This document shows positions 10,833 through 15,612 of a stretch of DNA of 15,612 nt, in pieces. Below the pieces are notes generated by a model. It saw nothing but the letters and a program-made list of their open reading frames with translations. It did no database searches and had not been told where the DNA came from. Position 1 is the first letter of the stretch. Each line of letters opens with the position of its first letter. The stretch spans positions 8,334 to 23,945 of the forward strand of contig RQSC01000824.1 in assembly GCA_013416795.1 (NCBI GenBank), written 5' to 3'. This stretch comes from Prasinococcaceae sp. CCMP 1430 (lineage: Eukaryota > Prasinodermophyta > Palmophyllophyceae > Prasinococcales > Prasinococcaceae). Both the position numbers and the translations under genes were made by a program.

Positions 10833-10858
10833 CTAGAAGGCGCCACCCACGCCCATTT

Positions 10859-10864
10859 AATAAA
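10859..10864 (+). terminator. AATAAA, possible polyadenylation signal of GT92 copy 3
   Basis: Canonical hexamer 27 nt after the stop codon in a short AT-rich patch of otherwise GC-rich DNA. Copies 1 and 2 have no AATAAA in their 3' flanks, so use of this signal is uncertain. Confidence 0.35.
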
Positions 10865-10884
10865 CCCTAACCTTTTAACCCTAA
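10865..10884 (+). repeat. Two degenerate telomere-type CCCTAA units
   Basis: CCCTAA at 10865-10870 and 10879-10884, each preceded by AA, 8 nt apart, inside an AT-rich island at the 3' boundary of the GT92 array. Only two units, so chance is possible. Confidence 0.3.
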
Positions 10885-11006
10885 ATGATCCTGACCCCAA
10901 ACTTCTGTTCACGCGCGGGCGGGCGCGCTGCCGCTGGCGGCGCGGCCACAGCGCGCGCCGAGCCTGCCCGCGGGTGCTCGCGGCGCGGCCTGGCCAGGGC
11001 GGGGCG

Positions 11007-13110
11007 ATGACCCCCCGCCTGCTGCCGCGCGAGGGCGGCGCGGCTGCCGCCCCGATGCCCGAGTCCGTGGTGCTCGACCACGGCATGAGCGCGTCGTCGT
11101 GCGGCTACTGCGACACGACCGCCGAGGACACGTTCGCGTCGCACGGCATGTGGGTGTACCACATGTCGGTGGGCGACTACCAGGGCCTGCTCGACAGGGG
11201 GTGGAGGCGCAGCGGGCAGTTCATGTACAAGCCCGAGATGGCCGTCACCTGCTGCCCACCGTACACCATCCGCCTGCCCGCGAAGGAGTTCGCCCCGACC
11301 AAGGGGCAGCGCAAGTTGCTGCGCAAGTTCGAGCGCCACCTCGCGGCCGGGCTGGAGCGACGCCGCGGCGCGGGCGGCGATGCGCGCAGCCAAGCGAAGG
11401 GCGGCGCCTCGCGCCGCGCAGGCGCGGGCGCTCGCGCGGGGAGTGGGGCATAGCGTGGAAGAGCACGAACTCGTCGAAGGACGAGGTGCTGCCGGGCATT
11501 TGCGAGACCAAGGGCGCCTTCGTCGTGAAGGGGATGAAGCCGTGCAGGCGCTGGTCGCGCGCGGCGCGCTGCCGAGCGCGCGTTACCCGCGGTGCACGGT
11601 GCGCCTGCGCGGAGGAGGATCGCCCGGCACGCAGGTGTGGAGCTCGCCGTCCGCGCACGCCATCGCTGCGACCGCGCGGCGCGCGAGGAGCGCGCTGGTG
11701 GCGCCGCACGCGAGCGCAGCGCGGGCGCCGCAGCAGGACCGGGTCCTCGACTGCGCTGCTCAGGTGGCGAGCGCGCTGCACGCGGAGTGGGAGCGGCTGC
11801 CGCACGCGCGCGAGCTGGGCACGGCGTCGGTGGCGGGGGAATACATTAATATCGCCTGCGAGCATGCCGCAGGGGGGCGAGCGGCGGCCGACTTGCCGAG
11901 GTCTGCAGCTGCGCCCGCAGCGGTGGCGGCCACCGACGGAGGGGGAATGCATTGCGACGATCTGCACAGCGCGGGGGCGGCGGTGGCACGTCAAGGCAAA
12001 CACGCGCAGAGCGCGGACGCGGACGCACCGCCCATGTCGCCGCACGGCGCGAAGCGTTCGCGTGCCACCTTGCGCGACTCGCCTCGGGCCGCGAACCAGC
12101 CTGGGGCCGAGGCCATGGACGTGCAGGGCGGTTCCAGCGCCCAGGAGGAGGCTGGCACTCGTGGGCCTCTCGAGCTCACCGTGACGACGCACCGCTCGGC
12201 CTTTGACGAAGAGGAGTACCAACTCTACAGGCGGTATCAGATCGCAGTGCACGAGAGCAGCCTCGACGAGCTCGAACGCTCGCACTACGAGCGCTTCCTG
12301 GTGGACACCCCACTCACGTTCGTGCCACCAGATGCGGAGAACGGTACGACGCCGACCTGCGGCATGGGATCCTTCCACCAGCAGTATCGCCTGGGGGACA
12401 GGCTGGTCGCGGTGGGCGTGGTCGACATCCTGCCGTCATGCCTGTCTTCAAAGTACCTGTTCTGGGATCCCGACCTTGCGCACTTGGGTTTGGGCAAGGT
12501 GACCGCGCTGAAGGTGCGGGAGCAGGCCAGCGCGCGCCCATGCGGCGCGCTCGTGCCCGGCGCCCTCCGTTCGCGCCCGGCCCATCGCTGACGCTCGCTG
12601 CCGCGCGCACAGGAGGTCGAGTGGGTCGCCTCGCAGCAGGAGGTGTGTCCAAGCCTCAAGTACTATTATTTGGGGTACTACATTCACACGTGCCCGAAGA
12701 TGACGTACAAGGCAGAGTTCGCGCCGAGCGAGCTGCTGTGCCCTGCGACGCTCCAGTGGGTGCCGTTCACGGATGCGCGGCCGGTGCTCGACAGGGACGG
12801 CGGCAAGAGCACGCGCTTGCTGGATGGCATGGGCGCCGGGGGCGCCCCTTCCGAGGAGATCGTCTGCGCGCCGTCGAGCAGCAAGTGCGACAAGACCGCG
12901 TGCGACGACGAAGAAAGCGGCGAGCTGCCCGAAGACTACGACTTCGTGAAGCTGCTGCTGCACGGTGCATGCGTGCGCTTCGACGAGCTGCGCCGCATCT
13001 CCACGCTGCCGCGCAAGCCCGTGTGGCAGCTCTACAGGCAACTCTCCGCGTGGACGAGGCGCGTCGGGGACCAATTTGCGCGCAAGGCGCTGTACGTCGT
13101 GGCGACGTAA
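11007..13110 (+). CDS. ATE1: Arginyl-tRNA--protein transferase (ATE1)
   Basis: Transfers arginine from Arg-tRNA to N-terminal Asp, Glu or oxidised Cys of proteins, marking them for the N-degron pathway. Exon 1 (ATG 11007, frame open to 11453) carries the N-domain: [36 protein letters not shown] and [10 protein letters not shown]; the CxxC and CC cysteines bind the metal cluster. The C-domain follows in another frame: [59 protein letters not shown] and [10 protein letters not shown], ending at AAG/GTGCGG (12513/12514). A 99-nt intron with GCTGAC lies before exon 3 (12613-13110): [35 protein letters not shown] and SELLCP, then an acidic tail. The link between 11430 and 11545 is unresolved: the N- and C-domains are in different frames and the segment between has codon-like composition in a third. 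Total about 630 residues, normal for plant-type ATE1. ATG 11055 is an alternative start. Confidence 0.88.
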
Positions 13111-13433
13111 GCAGGGTGTAATACGCGATGCCGGCACTTTCAAACGCCACCTTCTGTGCTTCCGACTTCGCGCGCAAATGAGGTGGGCACCCCGGGGCGC
13201 ATGTGGTCGGGTGCAAGTCCTTTACTCTCGACACGCAACTGTGTCGCTTCACGCGCAGGCATGACACGCAGGCCTGCTGCGTCCACATTCCTCGCTGGTC
13301 CGTGCGCGTGCCGGTGGCTCGGCGGTCCCTCCTGAAATAAAAATCTTGGTCCCGCAGGCCTGTGCTCCCGGACGCATGTACGCTTGGTCCGCTCGCACGC
13401 GCACGCGTGTTTTGCCTCCCGCCAGCGGCGTCC
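13111..13433. other. Tail-to-tail spacer between ATE1 and PEX14
   Basis: Convergent 3' flanks of two genes. Apart from one AATAAA hexamer on the plus strand no gene, repeat or RNA is recognised in it. Confidence 0.6.
13336..13341 (+). terminator. AATAAA, possible ATE1 polyadenylation signal
   Basis: Canonical hexamer in an AT-rich patch 226 nt after the ATE1 stop and about 100 nt before the end of the convergent PEX14 gene. Confidence 0.35.
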
Positions 13434-14933
13434 TCATGACAGGCTGACGCCCTCGGACAGCGCCGGCGCCGCCGGCGGCTTCCAGCCCTTGAGTGCGTTG
13501 GGGCCCTCCGAAGCACCGGCGCCCTCGTCGTTGTCGACGGCGCCCCCGAGGTCGCCGAGGAACTCGTTCACCTGCTCGCCGCTCGCCAGCGCCCCGGGCT
13601 GCTTCCACCACGGCGCGTTTCCATTGGCGCCGTTGGATGGCGACTTGCCCGCGTCGCCGGCGGCGGCCTCCCAAGGCTTGCGCGGCGGCGTCATCTGGTC
13701 GCGCGCGCGGGGCGCCATCCACGGCGGCGGAGGGCAAGCGCGGGTCAGGTCATGGCGATGCGCGCGCGGGCGCCATGGCGCCTGCGCCTGCGGGGTTGCA
13801 CCTGCGCACGCGCGCAGGGCGGTCACCGCCTCTCCCGCGCGCGCGCGGCTTGTCCGCACTCACCTGAGGCTCGGTAGGCGCAGCGGTTGGGTCGGGCGGC
13901 GTATCGTCGACCTCGGCGATGCCAGGCGGCGTCTCGCCGCGCGCCACCATCTCCATGACCTCGCCATACGACGCAGGGCGCGGCGCCTGCTCCTTCCCCT
14001 TGGCGTCAGCGCTCGCGCGGCTCGTCGCCGCAGGGGCCCGTGTCCGTGCGGCGTGCGACGACGCCGACGAAGGCGACCACGGCGCGGCGCCAACGCCGGG
14101 CGCGGGCTCCGGTGCGCTCGCTGCGGGGGCTGCAGGGGACGCCTGGAGCGACTGCACGACCGCATCCGCGTCGGCGCTCGCCGCGGCCTTGCCCTTGGCC
14201 CGGGCCTTGTCCTCGCGCTCGGCCGCCGCGAGCCTCTCCAGCATCTGCACGCGCTCCGACACCGAGAGCGTCCTGTCGTCGAGCGCCTCCTTCACCGCCG
14301 CGAGCTCCGCCTCGAGCGATCGGATGGCGTCGGACTTGGCGTTGGCGGTCGCGGCGGCGCTGGTCTGCATGGACGCGATGGTGGTCATGAGCGAGCTCAT
14401 CTCCGCCCGCAGGTCGCCGACGGTGAGCGCCCCCCCCTCCGCGCCCGCGCCGCCGCCCATGCCCACCGCGCCGATCTCGCGCACGGCGTCGAGCGCCTCG
14501 CGCAGCTCAACCGCCTGCGCCTCCAGCGCGGACGCGGTGGCGTCCAGCTGCGCGCTGCGCTCCTCGGCGTTGCGCTCCACGGCGGCGACCGCCTCCTTGG
14601 CGGCCTGCGCGGCCTCCTCGGCTGCCGCGCGCGCGCCCTTGGCCTCCTCGGCGCCGAGCGCGTCCGCGAGGCGCGGCAGCACGTAGTCGCCGGCGGCGCG
14701 GCGAGGCCGCCCCCCGCCGCCCCCGCCGGCTCGGGCACGCGGCGGAACGCCTCGTCGATCTCCGCCTCGGTGAGCCCCTTCTGCAGCAGGAAGGCGCGCT
14801 TGTGCGCCTCGGGCGAGCCGCGCACCTTGTCGTGCGTCAGGAACGACACCGCGTTCGCCAGCATGTCCTCCCGCGGCGCCGCCGCCGCCGACCCAGCCGA
14901 CGCCGCCGGCGACCCACCCGCCGCGTCCGCCAT
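13434..14933 (-). CDS. PEX14: Peroxin-14 (PEX14), with a frame break and missing membrane segment
   Basis: PEX14 is the docking protein of the peroxisomal membrane for cargo-loaded PEX5. The ATG at 14933 is supported by an in-frame TGA 12 nt upstream. Residues about 20-67 form the PEX14 N-domain: REDMLANAVSFL, KVRGSPEAHKRAFLL, KGLTEAEIDEAFRRV. At about 14705-14725, in a G-rich tract of the coding strand, the frame changes. The new frame begins GDYVLPRLADALG, equivalent to the K-Y-L-L-P segment that in other PEX14 proteins follows the transmembrane helix; that helix is absent. A long alanine/glutamate coiled coil follows, then SYGEVMEMVARGETPPG and DDTPPDPT. An intron (13863-13695; CAG/GTGAGT donor, CTGAC then GACCAG/ATG acceptor, phase 0) leads to the last exon with MTPPRKPWEA, the family's C-terminal PWE motif. 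Exon 1 is 1070 nt, not divisible by three, agreeing with a net frame defect. Confidence 0.85.
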
Positions 14934-15006
14934 CTCCGCCGCTCAGGAGCGACGGCACGCCGCGCGAGGCGTGCGCACGGGCGCGGCTGTGGCACCCCGA
15001 GGGGCG

Positions 15007-15203
15007 GGTGTGTGTGTGTGTGTGCGTGTGCGCGCTCGTGAGCAGGCGTGCGTGTGTATGAGCACGCGCGCGCGCGCGCGCGTGTGTGCGTGTGTGTGCG
15101 CGCGAGCGCGTGTGTGTGACACTGCGCGCGCGTGTGTGTGTGTGTGGCACTGCGTGTGCGCGCCCGCGCGCGCGTGTGCGTGCGCGCGTGCGCGCGTGTG
15201 GTG
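15007..15203. repeat. GT/GC dinucleotide tract, about 200 bp
   Basis: Alternating purine-pyrimidine sequence (GT, GC) upstream of PEX14, with interruptions GTGACACT and GTGGCACT. The first is the reverse complement of the AGTGTCAC interruption in the CA tract at 7766-7966. Z-DNA-forming in principle. Apparent Cys/Val or His/Thr open frames here are not genes. Confidence 0.9.
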
Positions 15204-15210
15204 AGGGCCA

Positions 15211-15234
15211 CAGCAGCAGCAGCAGCAGCAGCAG
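15211..15234 (+). repeat. (CAG)8 trinucleotide run
   Basis: Eight uninterrupted CAG units, directly after the GT/GC tract and outside any recognised gene. Confidence 0.95.
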
Positions 15235-15385
15235 CACCCTCACACCCTCGGCGTTTTTTTTTGTTTTTAATCGCTTTTATTTTTCGGTGCTTCCCTTTTT
15301 CCCTCGCGTTTGTTTTGACCTACATTTTTGGGGGGAGCGCGAAAAACCGGTGGATTCCACACATGCATCCAATTTCATGTCAACG

Positions 15386-15410
15386 TAAAAAAATGGAAAC
15401 CACTTTTTTA
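15386..15410. repeat. 11-bp inverted repeat with one mismatch
   Basis: Arms 15386-15396 and 15400-15410 around an AAA loop, inside the AT-rich island. Confidence 0.55.
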
Positions 15411-15424
15411 GAGTAAATACAAAT

Positions 15425-15470
15425 ACATGGAATCCATTCTTACATGGGATATGATGTATGGATTCCATGT
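15425..15470. repeat. Perfect 13-bp inverted repeat
   Basis: ACATGGAATCCAT at 15425-15437 and its exact reverse complement at 15458-15470, with a 20-nt loop. Followed at once by a short GT tract (15469-15490). Confidence 0.85.
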
Positions 15471-15496
15471 GTGTGTGTGTGTGTGTGTGCGTCGAG

Positions 15497-15612
15497 GTGG
15501 CGGGGTGGGAGGCGGAGGGCGACGGCGGGCTGGGCGCCGTCGTCGCGGTCGTGGCGGGCGCCGCCCTCGCCGGCGCCGTGCTCTCCTCCGACCGATCGCC
15601 TCGGCGCGCCGC
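15497..15612 (+). CDS. Possible exon encoding a transmembrane helix, partial
   Basis: After a GT tract and a CGAG acceptor-like end, one frame has strong G/C preference at third codon positions and reads VAGWEAEGDGGLG, then AVVAVVAGAALAGAVLSS, a run of about 18 small hydrophobic residues fitting a membrane helix, then SDRSPRRA to the window edge. No family can be assigned. The other five frames read as biased Arg/Pro/Ala sequence. Confidence 0.35.
   Translation, partial: MAGWEAEGDGGLGAVVAVVAGAALAGAVLSSDRSPRRA

Larger units (their letters stand above)
15250..15470. other. AT-rich island with inverted repeats
   Basis: Abrupt drop in GC against flanks, with T-runs, A-runs and TGGATTCCA-type motifs at 15351-15359, 15428-15436 (reverse orientation) and 15459-15467. 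No protein-like reading frame. Could be a short mobile-element remnant, a promoter region or an unrelated insertion. Confidence 0.5.

Noticed and set aside
11245-12378. A 377-codon minus-strand frame opposite ATE1
   Set aside because: Antisense shadow of a GC-rich coding exon; the plus strand carries clear ATE1 motifs throughout. Only the short peptide near 11460-11545 was kept as a query.
13190-13260. A tRNA-like B box near GGTGCAAGTCC
   Set aside because: No acceptor stem, anticodon arm or A box could be assembled around it.
13384-15204. A 606-codon plus-strand frame overlapping PEX14
   Set aside because: Composed of Arg/Ala/Leu/Gly-biased antisense of the PEX14 coding region and the GT tract, with no recognisable domain.
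13750-15243. A 497-codon minus-strand frame as one complete protein
   Set aside because: Its first part is the GT/GC tract and its last part lies in the PEX14 intron; only the middle is the PEX14 coiled-coil region. The true start is ATG 14933 in another frame.

Overview
The window is nuclear DNA of a GC-rich eukaryote, most likely a unicellular alga (a haptophyte such as a pavlovophyte would fit, but this is inference from base composition and style only). Evidence: GT-AG introns interrupt nearly every gene, several with a CTGAC branch-site motif; introns and spacers carry long CA/GT and CG tracts; the recognisable proteins are eukaryote-specific (beta-tubulin, VPS13, arginyl-tRNA-protein transferase ATE1, peroxin PEX14). 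No bacterial operon structure, CRISPR array or rRNA gene is seen.

Layout. 1-1150 (minus): at least three exons of an NDP-sugar epimerase, 3' end beyond the window. 1378-1463 (plus): first exon of beta-tubulin, head-to-head with the epimerase; its intron is cut by a single N at 1473. 1474-about 2080 (plus): C-terminal part of a VPS13-like lipid-transfer protein, starting abruptly after the N and losing similarity where the next gene begins. 2059-10832 (plus): three tandem paralogues of a family 92 (GT92/DUF23) glycosyltransferase, each with a conserved intron in the same place just before the DxD-containing exon. 11007-13110 (plus): ATE1. 13434-14933 (minus): PEX14, tail-to-tail with ATE1 and carrying a frame break exactly where its membrane segment should be. 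14934-15496: GT/CG tracts, a CAG run and an AT-rich island with inverted repeats. 15497-15612 (plus): probable start of another exon encoding a hydrophobic helix.

The most interesting part is the GT92 array. The three copies share a nearly invariant catalytic core but differ in short segments of the C-terminal domain, and the relationships switch along their length (copies 2 and 3 alike in one part, copies 1 and 3 identical for 105 nt in another), which points to gene conversion. Copy 2 appears to contain a 62-nt intron that is almost entirely one perfect 21-bp hairpin. Copy 1 has lost its start and is fused to the VPS13 remnant. The products are probably Golgi glycosyltransferases acting on surface polysaccharide or glycoprotein; the sugar and acceptor cannot be told from sequence. 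The epimerase could supply nucleotide sugars, but it is separated from the array by an assembly break, so no functional link should be assumed.
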